From Dietzia natronolimnaea (GTDB lineage Bacteria; Actinomycetota; Actinomycetes; Mycobacteriales; Mycobacteriaceae): 50,473 nt of DNA. A model generated the notes under the pieces. The model saw only the letters and a list, made by a program, of their open reading frames with translations. It made no database searches and was not told the DNA's origin. Where the stretch lies: positions 1 to 50,473 of the forward strand of contig NZ_NTGA01000029.1 of the NCBI RefSeq assembly GCF_002289575.1, read 5' to 3'. The position numbers and the translations under genes were made by a program. Shown here piece by piece: positions 34,032 to 42,908 of the stretch (its first letter is position 1; each line of letters starts with the position of its first letter).

Positions 34032-34466
34032 TCACTTCCGCGGGATGCTGTTCTTCCGCAGCGCCAGACGACTTCCCGCCCAGTCCCCGAGGGCCGCGGT
34101 ACGCGTCTGGAGCATCCCCGCGGTCTGAGCCGATTCGGCGATGACCGAGGGCTCCACGTGCCCGTCGTTCCCCGTCTTGGGGGTGAGGACCCACACCGAG
34201 CCGTCCTCGGCCAGCGGGGTCACGACGTCCATCAGCCTGTCCACCAGGTCACCGTCCCCGGAGCGCCACCAGAGCAGCACGGCGTCGACGATCTCGTCTG
34301 TGTCCTCCTCCAGCAGCTCCGACCCGACGGCGTCCTCGACGGCCTCACTGATCGACTCGTCGCAGTCGGAATCCCATCCGACCTCCTGAACGAGCATGTC
34401 CTTCGTCAGTTCGAGCTGACCAGCTATCTGATCCGCCCCGTCCTGTTGGTTCGCCGCGGCGACCAC
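34032..34466 (-). CDS. DUF3052 family protein
   Basis: The 144-residue protein matches the actinobacterial DUF3052 family (Rv2239c): [23 protein letters not shown], an acidic middle ([24 protein letters not shown]) and a C-terminal part with [23 protein letters not shown], a pattern like small cytoplasmic beta-rich proteins. Function is unknown. It is divergent from aceE as in mycobacteria. The GTG start at 34466 has GGGAGG about 8 bases upstream. Confidence 0.9.
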   Translation of the reverse strand: MVAAANQQDGADQIAGQLELTKDMLVQEVGWDSDCDESISEAVEDAVGSELLEEDTDEIVDAVLLWWRSGDGDLVDRLMDVVTPLAEDGSVWVLTPKTGNDGHVEPSVIAESAQTAGMLQTRTAALGDWAGSRLALRKNSIPRK

Positions 34467-34776
34467 CGTGGTGTTCCTCCCTCGTATCCGAGTGTGTTCG
34501 TCTTGGTCTTTCGCTGACCAGGAACACTACCCGGGCACCCTCTCAGAGGAAACGACAACCGCCCATTTCGTCGCCCGGACCGCAGCCTCGTGTCCCGCAT
34601 CACGCTTTGGGGCACAATCAGGGGGAGACAGGGGCCGACGACGGCCCGTGCCCGGCCGACCACGCGATCCAACCCACACCCGCGGTGCGCGCGGTCGACC
34701 GGAGACTGCACCCCGACATGTGTGGTGCCCCCACCGGGTCGCCGCTGTACGTATCGCAGAAGTGAGGACGAGACGC
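34467..34776. promoter_or_regulatory. Divergent DUF3052/aceE intergenic region (310 bases)
   Basis: No gene is seen. It holds the DUF3052 ribosome binding site, an imperfect palindrome at 34491-34528 (CTTGGTC, 7 bases, GACCAGG, flanked by AGTGT and ACACT) near the DUF3052 start, and the aceE leader with GAGGACGAG before ATG 34777. TTGGGG and CACAAT (about 34603-34616) are too close together to be a promoter pair. Confidence 0.5.
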
Positions 34777-37572
34777 ATGACCGAGACCGTAGGCACGAGA
34801 GATGGTTCCGCACCCACCAATGTGCCGGTCCTCCGCGAGGGGGTCGCGTCCTACCTCGCGGACTCGGACCCCGAGGAAACCCAGGAGTGGATGGACTCAC
34901 TCGACGGCATGCTCGCGGAGGCAGGCCCCGAGCGGGCCCGCTACCTCATGCTGCGGCTCCTCGAACGCGCGTCCAAGCAGCGCGTACCCCTGCCCGCCCT
35001 GACCTCGACGGACTACGTCAACACGATCCCCACCAGTCTCGAACCCGAGTTCCCGGGGGACGAGTCCGTGGAGCGCACCTACCGGCGCTGGATCCGCTGG
35101 AACGCCGCGATCATGGTGCACCGGGCCCAGCGTCCCGGCATCGGCGTGGGCGGCCACATCTCCACCTACGCGGGGGCGGCACCGCTCTACGAGGTGGGGT
35201 ACAACCACTTCTTCCGCGGCAAGGACCACCCCGGCGGCGGGGACCACATCTTCTTCCAGGGGCACGCCTCGCCCGGCATGTACGCACGCGCCTACCTCGA
35301 GGGGCGCCTCCGGGAGCACGACCTGGACGGTTTCCGACAGGAGAAGAGCCACCCGGGCCGGTCCCTGCCCTCCTACCCCCATCCACGCTCCCTTCCCGAG
35401 TTCTGGGAGTTCCCCACCGTGTCCATGGGGCTCGGCCCCCTGAACGCCATCTATCAGGCGCGGTTCAACCGCTACCTCGCCAACAGGGGAATCAAGGACA
35501 CCTCGCAACAGCACGTCTGGGCGTTTCTCGGGGACGGGGAGATGGACGAGGTCGAGTCGCGCGGAGCCCTGCAGGTGGCCGCGAACGACGCACTGGACAA
35601 CGTGACCTTCGTGATCAACTGCAACCTCCAGCGCCTCGACGGCCCGGTCCGCGGGAACGGGCAGATCATCCAGGAGCTGGAGTCGTACTTCAGCGGTGCC
35701 GGGTGGAACGTCATCAAGGTGGTGTGGGGACGCGAGTGGGACGCTCTGTTCGAGAAGGACACCGAGGGTGCCCTCGTCTCCCTGATGAACTCCGTCTCCG
35801 ACGGCGACTACCAGACATTCCGGGCCAACGACGGCGCCTGGATCCGCGAGCACTTCTTCGGCCGCGACCCGCGTACGGCCAAGTTGGTGGAGGACCTGTC
35901 CGACGAGGACATCTGGGCCCTACGCCGCGGTGGCCACGACTACCGGAAGATCCACGCCGCGTACAAGGCGGCGCTCGAACACACCGGTCGACCCACGGTG
36001 ATCCTCGCGCACACCATCAAGGGGTTCGGACTCGGCCAGAACTTCGAGGGCCGCAACGCCACGCACCAGATGAAGAAGCTGACGCTGGACGATCTCAAAC
36101 AGTTCCGCGACAAGCAGCTCATCCCGATCACCGACGAGGAGCTCGAAGCCGACCCGACGTTGCCGCCCTACTACAACCCCGGGCCCAACTCCCCGGAGAT
36201 CCGCTACATGCTGGAGCGGCGCAGCGCGTTGGGCGGGCACGTGCCGGAGCGGCGGCAGAGCTTCACCCCGCTCTCTGTGCCGAGCATCGAGTCCTTCGCG
36301 TCGTTGCGCAAGGGGTCGGGCAAGCAACCGGTGGCCACCACGATGGCCCTGGTCCGCACCTGCAAGGAGCTCCTGCGCGACGAGTCCCTGCGGGACCGGA
36401 TCGTCCCCATCATCCCGGACGAGGCCCGGACCTTCGGCATGGACTCGTGGTTCCCGACCCTGAAGATCTACAACCCGCACGGGCAGAACTACACCTCGGT
36501 CGACCACGACCTGATGCTGAGTTACAAGGAGTCCACCAGCGGCCAGATCATGCACGAGGGCATCAGTGAGGCGGGGTCGGTCGCCGAGTTCACGGCGGCG
36601 GGTACCGCGTACGCGACCCACGGCGAACCCATGATCCCGCTGTACATCTTCTATTCGATGTTCGGCTTCCAGCGCACCGGCGACAGCATCTGGGCCGCCT
36701 CGGACCAACTCGCGCGCGGGTTCCTGCTCGGCGCGACCGCCGGCCGTACGACCCTCACCGGGGAGGGACTGCAGCACATGGACGGCCATTCGCCGTTGCT
36801 CGCCGCGACCAACCCGGGCATCCTCTCCTACGACCCGGCGTGGGCGTTCGAACTCGTCCACATCATGCGAGCGGGCATCGAGCGGATGTACGGTCCGGCC
36901 GCGGCGCACGAGACCGATACCGATGGTGTCGACCACAACGTCTCGTACTACATCACCCTGTACAACGAGCCCGTCCCCCAGCCGCCGGAGCCCGAGGGCC
37001 TGGACGTCGACGCACTGCTCCGCGGTCTCTACTGCTTCCGCAAGGCGGAGAAGGGAACGCACGCGGCGGCGATCCTCGCCTCGGGCGTCGCGATGTACGC
37101 CGCGGCCGAGGCCCAGAAGGAGCTTGCGGAGAAGTGGGACGTCGCGGCCGACCTCTGGTCGGCCACCTCGTGGAACGAGCTGGCCCGGGACGGTTTCGAG
37201 TGTGAGCGTCACGAGCTCCGTCACCCCGACCAGCAGCCCCGCATCCCGTTCGTCACCGCCTCACTCGACTCCAGCAAGGGACCGAAGGTGGCGGTGAGCG
37301 ACTTCCAGAAGGCGGTGCCGGACCAGATCCGTGGGTGGGTCCCCGGGGATTACACCGTCCTGGGCACCGACGGATTCGGGTTCTCCGACACCCGGCCGGC
37401 CGCCCGTCGGTTCTTCAACACCGATGCCGAATCGATCATCGTCGCGGTTCTCGCCGGTCTGGTCCGGGAGGGCAGCATCGACAAGCGCACCCTTCTTGAG
37501 GCCGCTCGCCTCTACCGGATCGACGATGTCATGGCGGCGCCCGAGCCCACGACGGATCCCGGCGTGGCGTGA
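34777..37572 (+). CDS. aceE: Pyruvate dehydrogenase E1 component, homodimeric type (AceE)
   Basis: AceE decarboxylates pyruvate with thiamine diphosphate and passes the acetyl group to the lipoyl-E2 of the pyruvate dehydrogenase complex. The 931-residue protein has the family N-terminus ([18 protein letters not shown]), [30 protein letters not shown], the ThDP motif [10 protein letters not shown]...[44 protein letters not shown] and a transketolase C-terminal domain. It corresponds to Rv2241. The ATG at 34777 is chosen over long in-frame extensions. It overlaps mabR by 4 bases. LipA and LipB at the window start make its cofactor. Confidence 0.96.
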   Translation: MTETVGTRDGSAPTNVPVLREGVASYLADSDPEETQEWMDSLDGMLAEAGPERARYLMLRLLERASKQRVPLPALTSTDYVNTIPTSLEPEFPGDESVERTYRRWIRWNAAIMVHRAQRPGIGVGGHISTYAGAAPLYEVGYNHFFRGKDHPGGGDHIFFQGHASPGMYARAYLEGRLREHDLDGFRQEKSHPGRSLPSYPHPRSLPEFWEFPTVSMGLGPLNAIYQARFNRYLANRGIKDTSQQHVWAFLGDGEMDEVESRGALQVAANDALDNVTFVINCNLQRLDGPVRGNGQIIQELESYFSGAGWNVIKVVWGREWDALFEKDTEGALVSLMNSVSDGDYQTFRANDGAWIREHFFGRDPRTAKLVEDLSDEDIWALRRGGHDYRKIHAAYKAALEHTGRPTVILAHTIKGFGLGQNFEGRNATHQMKKLTLDDLKQFRDKQLIPITDEELEADPTLPPYYNPGPNSPEIRYMLERRSALGGHVPERRQSFTPLSVPSIESFASLRKGSGKQPVATTMALVRTCKELLRDESLRDRIVPIIPDEARTFGMDSWFPTLKIYNPHGQNYTSVDHDLMLSYKESTSGQIMHEGISEAGSVAEFTAAGTAYATHGEPMIPLYIFYSMFGFQRTGDSIWAASDQLARGFLLGATAGRTTLTGEGLQHMDGHSPLLAATNPGILSYDPAWAFELVHIMRAGIERMYGPAAAHETDTDGVDHNVSYYITLYNEPVPQPPEPEGLDVDALLRGLYCFRKAEKGTHAAAILASGVAMYAAAEAQKELAEKWDVAADLWSATSWNELARDGFECERHELRHPDQQPRIPFVTASLDSSKGPKVAVSDFQKAVPDQIRGWVPGDYTVLGTDGFGFSDTRPAARRFFNTDAESIIVAVLAGLVREGSIDKRTLLEAARLYRIDDVMAAPEPTTDPGVA

Positions 37573-38900
37573 CCGAGGTGACCGGGGCCGCGACCGGGGC
37601 CTCCGGGGGTGCCACGGAGGCGGCCCCCCCGGGCGCCGAGGCGGGGGCCGGGACAGGAGCGGTGGCCGGGGGCGGGCAGAAGGCCGCGACTCCGTCCCGG
37701 CGCCGGTCCTCGCGGGCCCCGGATCAGCGACCGGTCTCGGACGCGCTCCTCAAGCGCATCACCCGGTACTCGGGGACGCTCTCCACGGAAGCGGTCCGGT
37801 CCCTGGAGGAGGACCTGCCGTTCTTCGCGGGACTCTCGGCGGACCAGCGGGCGGAGATCCAGCTCATCATCCAGAGCGCGGTGCGTGACTTCGTCACCTG
37901 GATGCGCAACCCCGAGGCCCAGCACACCGACACGATCGCCGGGTTCAAGCTGCTGCCCAAGGGCCTCGGTCAGGGACTGTCGCTGCAGGAGACCGTGCAA
38001 CTCGTCCGTTCCACCTGTGAGTACTTCGAGTTGGTGATGCCGCGGATCACCCACAACGAGCGGCAACGAGGGCTGATGATCGCCGCGGTGCTGAAGTTCG
38101 GGCGCGAACTCGGCTTCACGGCGGCCTCCGTCTACGCGGCCGCCGCGGAGAACCGGGGCGCCTGGGACACCCGCATGGAGGCGATGCTGGTGGACGCCGT
38201 GGTCCGTGGGGACCGCCACGCCGATCTCGCATCCGGCGCCTCTGCCCTCAACTGGGACCCGACCACCGCGGCGACCGTGATCGTGGGTCGCCCCAGAGCA
38301 GACCTGGGGCTGGCGGCGGTGCCCGCCACGCACAAGGCCGCCGTCGCGGCGGGCCGACACGCCCTGGCCGTGGTCCAGGGGGCACGCCTCGTCGTCATCC
38401 TGTCCGGGGAACTGGAGTCCGCCTCCGCCGTCCCTGCCTCGGTCCTCGACGCCTTCTCCCCCGACGCCCCCGTGGTCGTCGGACACACCGTCGGTTCACT
38501 CGCCGAGGCCCCGGACAGCGCCGCCGAGGCGATCGCCGGCGCCGCGGCCGCGACCGGGTGGCCCGGCGCGCCCCGTCCGGTGGCGGCGATCGACCTGCTG
38601 CCGGAACGGGTCCTCGGCGGGGACCGCGGGGCCGCGGTCATGCTCGTGGAGCGGATCGTGACCCCGCTGAGGGGCGCGGATCCGTCGCTGGAGGAGACCC
38701 TCCGGGCCTATCTGGACTCAGGCGGCCACGTCGAGGCGTGTGCCCGCGAGTTGTATGTCCATCCCAACACCGTGAGGTATCGACTCAAACGAGTGAGCCA
38801 GATCACGGAGTTCGACCCCTTGGACGCGAGAGAGGCATTTGTCCTCCGTATCGCCCTCGTGCTCGGCAAGTTCACCGATCGAAGCCCTCAGGAGAGCTAA
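37569..38900 (+). CDS. mabR: PucR-type transcriptional regulator, MabR orthologue
   Basis: The 443-residue protein has a C-terminal PucR helix-turn-helix ([19 protein letters not shown] then [14 protein letters not shown]) and an N-terminal regulatory part. By position (between aceE and fabD) it is the orthologue of M. tuberculosis Rv2242, MabR, which regulates the FAS-II operon. The first 55 residues are low-complexity (Ala/Gly/Pro), so a later start is possible; the GTG at 37569 overlaps the aceE stop by 4 bases. A perfect palindrome lies in the fabD promoter just downstream. Confidence 0.88.
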   Translation: MTEVTGAATGASGGATEAAPPGAEAGAGTGAVAGGGQKAATPSRRRSSRAPDQRPVSDALLKRITRYSGTLSTEAVRSLEEDLPFFAGLSADQRAEIQLIIQSAVRDFVTWMRNPEAQHTDTIAGFKLLPKGLGQGLSLQETVQLVRSTCEYFELVMPRITHNERQRGLMIAAVLKFGRELGFTAASVYAAAAENRGAWDTRMEAMLVDAVVRGDRHADLASGASALNWDPTTAATVIVGRPRADLGLAAVPATHKAAVAAGRHALAVVQGARLVVILSGELESASAVPASVLDAFSPDAPVVVGHTVGSLAEAPDSAAEAIAGAAAATGWPGAPRPVAAIDLLPERVLGGDRGAAVMLVERIVTPLRGADPSLEETLRAYLDSGGHVEACARELYVHPNTVRYRLKRVSQITEFDPLDAREAFVLRIALVLGKFTDRSPQES

Positions 38901-38966
38901 ACATTCACTCTCGTCACACCGTGTAACGAAACCGCTGCTGCGACAGATGTCAGCGCACTCAACACC

Positions 38967-38991
38967 GATTTTGTGGGAACCCCACAAAATC
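38967..38991. promoter_or_regulatory. Perfect 11-bp inverted repeat in the fabD promoter (candidate MabR operator)
   Basis: GATTTTGTGGG and its exact complement CCCACAAAATC are separated by AAC. The site lies 65 bases before fabD and 67 bases after the mabR stop. It is AT-richer than the surroundings. It has no T tract, and its place upstream of a regulated lipid operon fits an operator better than a terminator. Confidence 0.65.
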
Positions 38992-39055
38992 CCGCCGTGG
39001 TTTCTGGCTACGAGAACATCATCCGACAGAGGGCATCACGTGTTGTCTGATACTC

Positions 39056-39982
39056 GTGCTTTGCCTCACCGCCCCAGGACAAGGGTCCCAGAAGGCCGGA
39101 ATGCTCGCGCCGTGGCTCGAGCTCCCCGGCGCGTCGGACCGTCTCGACGAGTGGTCCGCCTCGAGCGGACTCGATCTCGAGCGCCTCGGCACCACGGCGA
39201 CCCTGCAGGAGATCACCGACACCGCGGTCACCCAACCATTGGTGGTCGCCTCCGCACTGCTCGGCGCCGCGGAGCTCCGTCGGCGGGGCCGGGTCCCTGC
39301 GGACACCATCATCTCCGGACACTCCATCGGCGAGGTCGCGGCGCTCGCGATCGCCGGGGTGGTCTCCGAGGCCGACGCCCTCCGCCTGGCTTCGGTCCGC
39401 GGCGCCGCGATGTCGAAGGCGTGCGCCGACCGCCCCACGGGGATGATCGCCGTGCTCGGTGGGGTGGAAGCCGACGTCCTGCTGGCCCTCGAGAACGCCG
39501 GTCTGGAACCGGCGAACCGGAACGGCGCCGGGCAGATCGTCGCCGCCGGCCCCCTCGAAGCGTGCGATGCTCTCGAACAGAACCCCCCGATCCGCGCCCG
39601 CCTGCGGCGCCTCGACGTCGCCGGGGCGTTCCACACCGGTCACATGGGGTCGGCCGTGGAGGAGTTCCGCGCACTCGCGGACACGATCGAGGTCCGCGAC
39701 CCGAAGTTCACTCTGCTCTCCAACTCCGACGGCAGGGTCGTCACCTCGGGCAGGGACGCCCTGGACCGCGTGATCTCCCAGATCACCCATCCCGTCCGCT
39801 GGGACCTGTGCACGCAGACCATGCTCAAGCTCGGCGTCGACGCCTTCATCGAGCTCCCGCCGTCCGGTGCGCTCGTCGGCCTGGCCAAGCGGATGATGCG
39901 CGAAGTGCCCCGCCACGGCGTGACCACGCCCGAGGACCTCGAGGACGCGCTCGACGCCGTCCCGGCTCTCAGCGGCGCCTAG
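39056..39982 (+). CDS. fabD: Malonyl-CoA:ACP transacylase FabD
   Basis: FabD loads malonyl groups from CoA onto ACP for fatty acid elongation. The 308-residue protein has APGQGSQKAGML at the N-terminus, the nucleophile motif SGHSIGEVAAL, the arginine in ASVRGAAM, GAFHTGHM with catalytic histidine, and ELPPSGALVGL. Identity of the N-terminus with mycobacterial FabD fixes the GTG start at 39056. No ribosome binding site lies close upstream, so the mRNA may be leaderless. It is followed by acpP and accD6. Confidence 0.95.
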   Translation: MLCLTAPGQGSQKAGMLAPWLELPGASDRLDEWSASSGLDLERLGTTATLQEITDTAVTQPLVVASALLGAAELRRRGRVPADTIISGHSIGEVAALAIAGVVSEADALRLASVRGAAMSKACADRPTGMIAVLGGVEADVLLALENAGLEPANRNGAGQIVAAGPLEACDALEQNPPIRARLRRLDVAGAFHTGHMGSAVEEFRALADTIEVRDPKFTLLSNSDGRVVTSGRDALDRVISQITHPVRWDLCTQTMLKLGVDAFIELPPSGALVGLAKRMMREVPRHGVTTPEDLEDALDAVPALSGA

Positions 39983-40040
39983 ACCACCCCCACGAACCCG
40001 CGGTCACCGGCCTGGTCCGGTGGCCGTGTCACGACGACCA

Positions 40041-40064
40041 CGTCGCACCCGGCCGGGTGCGACG
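40041..40064 (+). promoter_or_regulatory. Perfect 24-base palindrome in the fabD-acpP gap
   Basis: CGTCGCACCCGG is followed directly by its exact complement CCGGGTGCGACG. It ends 22 bases before the acpP start, between fabD and the acpP ribosome binding site. In RNA it makes a hairpin of about 10 base pairs. It may be a processing or stabilising element, since ACP is needed in much larger amounts than FabD, or an operator. Confidence 0.6.
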
Positions 40065-40086
40065 ACACCACCAGAAAGGACACCAC

Positions 40087-40338
40087 ATGGCACGCACCGA
40101 GGCCGAGATCATCTCCGGACTTGCGGAGATCGTCGAGGAGGTCACCGGGATCGAGCCCTCCGAGGTGACGCCGGAGAAGTCCTTCGTGGACGATCTGGAC
40201 ATCGATTCCCTGTCCATGGTGGAGATAGCCGTGCAGACGGAGGATCGCTACGGGGTGGAGATCCCGGACGAGGATCTCGCCAAGTTGCGTACTGTGCAGG
40301 ATGCGGTCGACTACATCCAGAAGATCGACCAGAGCTGA
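40087..40338 (+). CDS. acpP: Acyl carrier protein (AcpP/AcpM)
   Basis: The 83-residue protein carries the acyl chain on a phosphopantetheine arm attached to the serine of DIDSLSMVE (about residue 41). Helices EIISGLAEIVEEVTG and LRTVQDAVDYIQ are typical. It is shorter than mycobacterial AcpM, lacking its extended C-terminus. GAAAGGA lies 6 bases before the ATG. It sits between fabD and accD6 where mycobacteria have acpM followed by kasA and kasB. Confidence 0.95.
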   Translation: MARTEAEIISGLAEIVEEVTGIEPSEVTPEKSFVDDLDIDSLSMVEIAVQTEDRYGVEIPDEDLAKLRTVQDAVDYIQKIDQS

Positions 40339-40596
40339 CACCACGTCCCGGAGCACGGGGCGGGGGCGCATTCAGGGCCGAAGGTGCGGTCGGTGCACCA
40401 GACGAGCTCGCGTCCCCTCCCCATATCCGGGACCCGACACACCAGAACACTCCGCGTCATGCGGGGTGACGGGCGGACGGCGCGATCAGGGACGGGGGTC
40501 CCCGATCGTTCGCCTCCCCCACACCAGCCAGTCCGGGGGTCCATCAGGAGCGCACCCTCCCAACCGGGAGATGCGCCACGGAAAGGACTGCATTCG
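40339..40596 (+). other. acpP-accD6 gap lacking kasA/kasB
   Basis: 258 bases with no gene. In M. tuberculosis this place holds kasA and kasB. A hairpin lies at 40483-40508 (CGATCAGGGAC with GTCCCCGATCG, one mismatch, loop GGGG), possibly a terminator or attenuator before accD6. Confidence 0.7.
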
Positions 40597-42033
40597 ATGA
40601 CCATCACCAGCGCCGTGGACCAGACCACTCAGATTGACCCGCGCGACCCCGTCGCACGGCTCGAGACTCTCTTCGATCCTGCATCGCTCGAGTTCCTCAC
40701 GGAGCCAGACGCCTCGGGCGCACTCGCCGCCCGGGGACTGATCGACGGCGAAGCCACGATCGCCTACGCCACCGATGCCACCGTCATGGGTGGGGCGATG
40801 GGCCTGGACGGCTGCCGCCACATCGTCCACGCGATCGACACCGCCATCGACGAGCACCTGCCCGTCGTGGGCGTGTGGCACTCGGGCGGAGCCCGTCTCG
40901 CCGAGGGCGTCGAGGCCCTCCACGCCGTGGGCCTCGTCTTCGAGGCCATGGTGCGCGCGTCGGGCCACGTGCCGCAGATCTCGGTCGTGCTCGGCCCCGC
41001 CGCGGGCGGTGCCGCATACGGCCCCGCGCTCACGGACGTCGTGATCATGGCGCCGGCGGGCAAGATCTTCGTCACCGGCCCCGACGTGGTCCGCTCCGTC
41101 ACCGGGGAACAGGTCGACATGGAGGGACTCGGCGGCCAGGACGTCCACCACCGCAAGTCCGGTGTGTGCCACATCGCCGCCACGGACGAGAAGGACGCGC
41201 TTCACCGCGCACGTCGGCTGGTGACCCTGCTGTCCGCCCAGGGAGAGTTCGACCTGCGCGCACTCGAGGGCGACCACACGGACCTCGCGGGGCTCCTCCC
41301 GGACTCTCCCAAGCGGGCCTACGACGTCCGTCCCCTCGTCCACGGCATCCTCGACTCGTCCGAGCTGGACGGGAGCACGACCTTCGAGGAACTCCAGGCC
41401 AAGTGGGCACCCAGCATCGTGGTGGGCTTCGGCAGGATGTCGGGCCGCACGGTCGGGGTGATCGCCAACAACCCGCTCCGCCTGGGCGGCTGCCTCAACT
41501 CCGAGTCCGCCGAGAAGGCCTCGCGGTTCGTCCGCCTGTGCAACGCGTTCGGTGTCCCTCTGCTCGTCGTCGTCGATGTCCCGGGGTATCTCCCGGGGGT
41601 CTCACAGGAATGGGACGGCGTCGTCCGCCGCGGCGCCAAGCTGCTGCACGCCTTCGCAGAGGCATCCGTCGCCCGCGTCACGCTGGTCACCCGCAAGATC
41701 TACGGCGGTGCGTACATCGCCATGAACTCGCGCGCTCTCGGCGCCTCCGCCGTGTTCGCGTGGCCGGATGCGGAGGTCGCGGTCATGGGCGCCAAGGCGG
41801 CGGTGGGCATCCTCCACAAGCGCACACTCGCCGCGGCGCCCGAGGACGAGCGTGAAGCTCTGCACGAGCGACTGGCCGACGAGCACGCCGCGATCGCCGG
41901 CGGCGTGGGCAGGGCGGTCTCGATCGGCGTGGTCGACGAGGTCATCGAGCCCACGGACACCCGTCGCCGCCTCGCCGAGGCACTGGACGCCGCCTCTCAC
42001 GTGCGGGGCCGGCACAAGAACATCCCGCTGTGA
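40597..42033 (+). CDS. accD6: Acyl-CoA carboxylase beta (carboxyltransferase) subunit, AccD6-like
   Basis: The 478-residue protein transfers carboxyl from carboxybiotin to acetyl-CoA or propionyl-CoA, giving malonyl-CoA for FabD. Carboxyltransferase motifs: GVWHSGGARLAEGVEAL, VLGPAAGGAAYGPALTD, FVTGPDVVRSVTGE, GGQDVHHRKSGVCH and VVVDVPGYLPGVSQEW, then RKIYGGAYIAMNSRALGA. Position and length match Rv2247 (AccD6, 473 residues). The biotin-carrying alpha subunit is not in this window. GGAAAGGA lies upstream of the ATG. Confidence 0.92.
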   Translation: MTITSAVDQTTQIDPRDPVARLETLFDPASLEFLTEPDASGALAARGLIDGEATIAYATDATVMGGAMGLDGCRHIVHAIDTAIDEHLPVVGVWHSGGARLAEGVEALHAVGLVFEAMVRASGHVPQISVVLGPAAGGAAYGPALTDVVIMAPAGKIFVTGPDVVRSVTGEQVDMEGLGGQDVHHRKSGVCHIAATDEKDALHRARRLVTLLSAQGEFDLRALEGDHTDLAGLLPDSPKRAYDVRPLVHGILDSSELDGSTTFEELQAKWAPSIVVGFGRMSGRTVGVIANNPLRLGGCLNSESAEKASRFVRLCNAFGVPLLVVVDVPGYLPGVSQEWDGVVRRGAKLLHAFAEASVARVTLVTRKIYGGAYIAMNSRALGASAVFAWPDAEVAVMGAKAAVGILHKRTLAAAPEDEREALHERLADEHAAIAGGVGRAVSIGVVDEVIEPTDTRRRLAEALDAASHVRGRHKNIPL

Positions 42034-42095
42034 CCTGATCCCACAGTGCCCTGGAGGCCCTCCGCCGGCACGACTGGGGGCACCGGACACGAGAA

Positions 42096-42122
42096 CGCCC
42101 GCACCCCGAGAGGGTGCGGGCG
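42096..42122 (+). terminator. Strong hairpin after accD6
   Basis: CGCCCGCACCC pairs perfectly with GGGTGCGGGCG over 11 bp with loop CGAGA, 62 bases after the accD6 stop. No T tract follows, as often in actinobacteria. It separates accD6 from the convergent DUF3145 gene. Confidence 0.7.
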
Positions 42123-42185
42123 CTCATGGTTCGGTCGGGAGTCGGCCCGGTACGGGCGGGAGCCGGCGCGGGCCGGGAGCGGAGG

Positions 42186-42695
42186 TCAGCCCACGCGGGA
42201 GAGCCAGGTGACCTCGGCAGCGGCGGGGTGCCCACGGAGTGGCTCGAGGGCGCGGTCCCACGCGGTCCCGAGTTCGGCGTCCACCGCGGAATGGAAGGCG
42301 GCGGGGCCGGCGGCCATGAGATGCCGGAGCCGGTTCTCGCCGATCACCACGTCACCGCTCGCGCCGGTCTGGCCGCGCCACATCCCGAGTTCGGGGGTGT
42401 GGGAGAAGCGTTCGCCGTCGACGAGGTCGCTCGGGTCCTCGGTGACCTCGAAGGCCAGCATCGACCACTTGGCCAACGAGTCGGCCAGGCGCGCACCGGT
42501 GCCTACCGGACCGATCCAGTCGACGATCGCCTTGCGGGCGCCCGGCTGGGCCGGCTGGTCCTCCCACCGCATAGCTGAGGACGCGTCGAGCGTGCTCGCG
42601 AGAGCCCACTCGACGTGAGGGCACAACGCGGTAGGCGCGGCGTGGATGAACACCACACCTGTCGTCGTATCCGCGAAATGGTTCAGATCAGACAT
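42186..42695 (-). CDS. DUF3145 family protein
   Basis: The 169-residue protein matches the actinobacterial DUF3145 family: FADTTTGVVFIHAAPTALCPHVEWAL at the N-terminus, and WEDQPAQPGA. Its genes are often near fatty-acid synthesis genes, as here next to accD6; function is unknown. GGGAG lies about 10 bases before the ATG at 42695. The gap 42696-42908 upstream is locally AT-rich and holds short palindromes but no gene. Confidence 0.88.
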   Translation of the reverse strand: MSDLNHFADTTTGVVFIHAAPTALCPHVEWALASTLDASSAMRWEDQPAQPGARKAIVDWIGPVGTGARLADSLAKWSMLAFEVTEDPSDLVDGERFSHTPELGMWRGQTGASGDVVIGENRLRHLMAAGPAAFHSAVDAELGTAWDRALEPLRGHPAAAEVTWLSRVG

Positions 42696-42908
42696 CGCTT
42701 CACTCCCGACTCACTGAGGGACGTCTTCCCCAACGACCTCGCGAAATCGTGTGAACGATGATTCGTATGTGGTTGTAGTAGACAACTGTGCCTCAAGTGA
42801 TGGAATTACACCAGCGACACTTCTGCATTCTCAGCAAAGTTACAGCACCGTAATCCCGCCGGTGTGAGTCCCCGGCGGCGTGTCGGGGCATCGGAGACGC
42901 CGGAGCGA

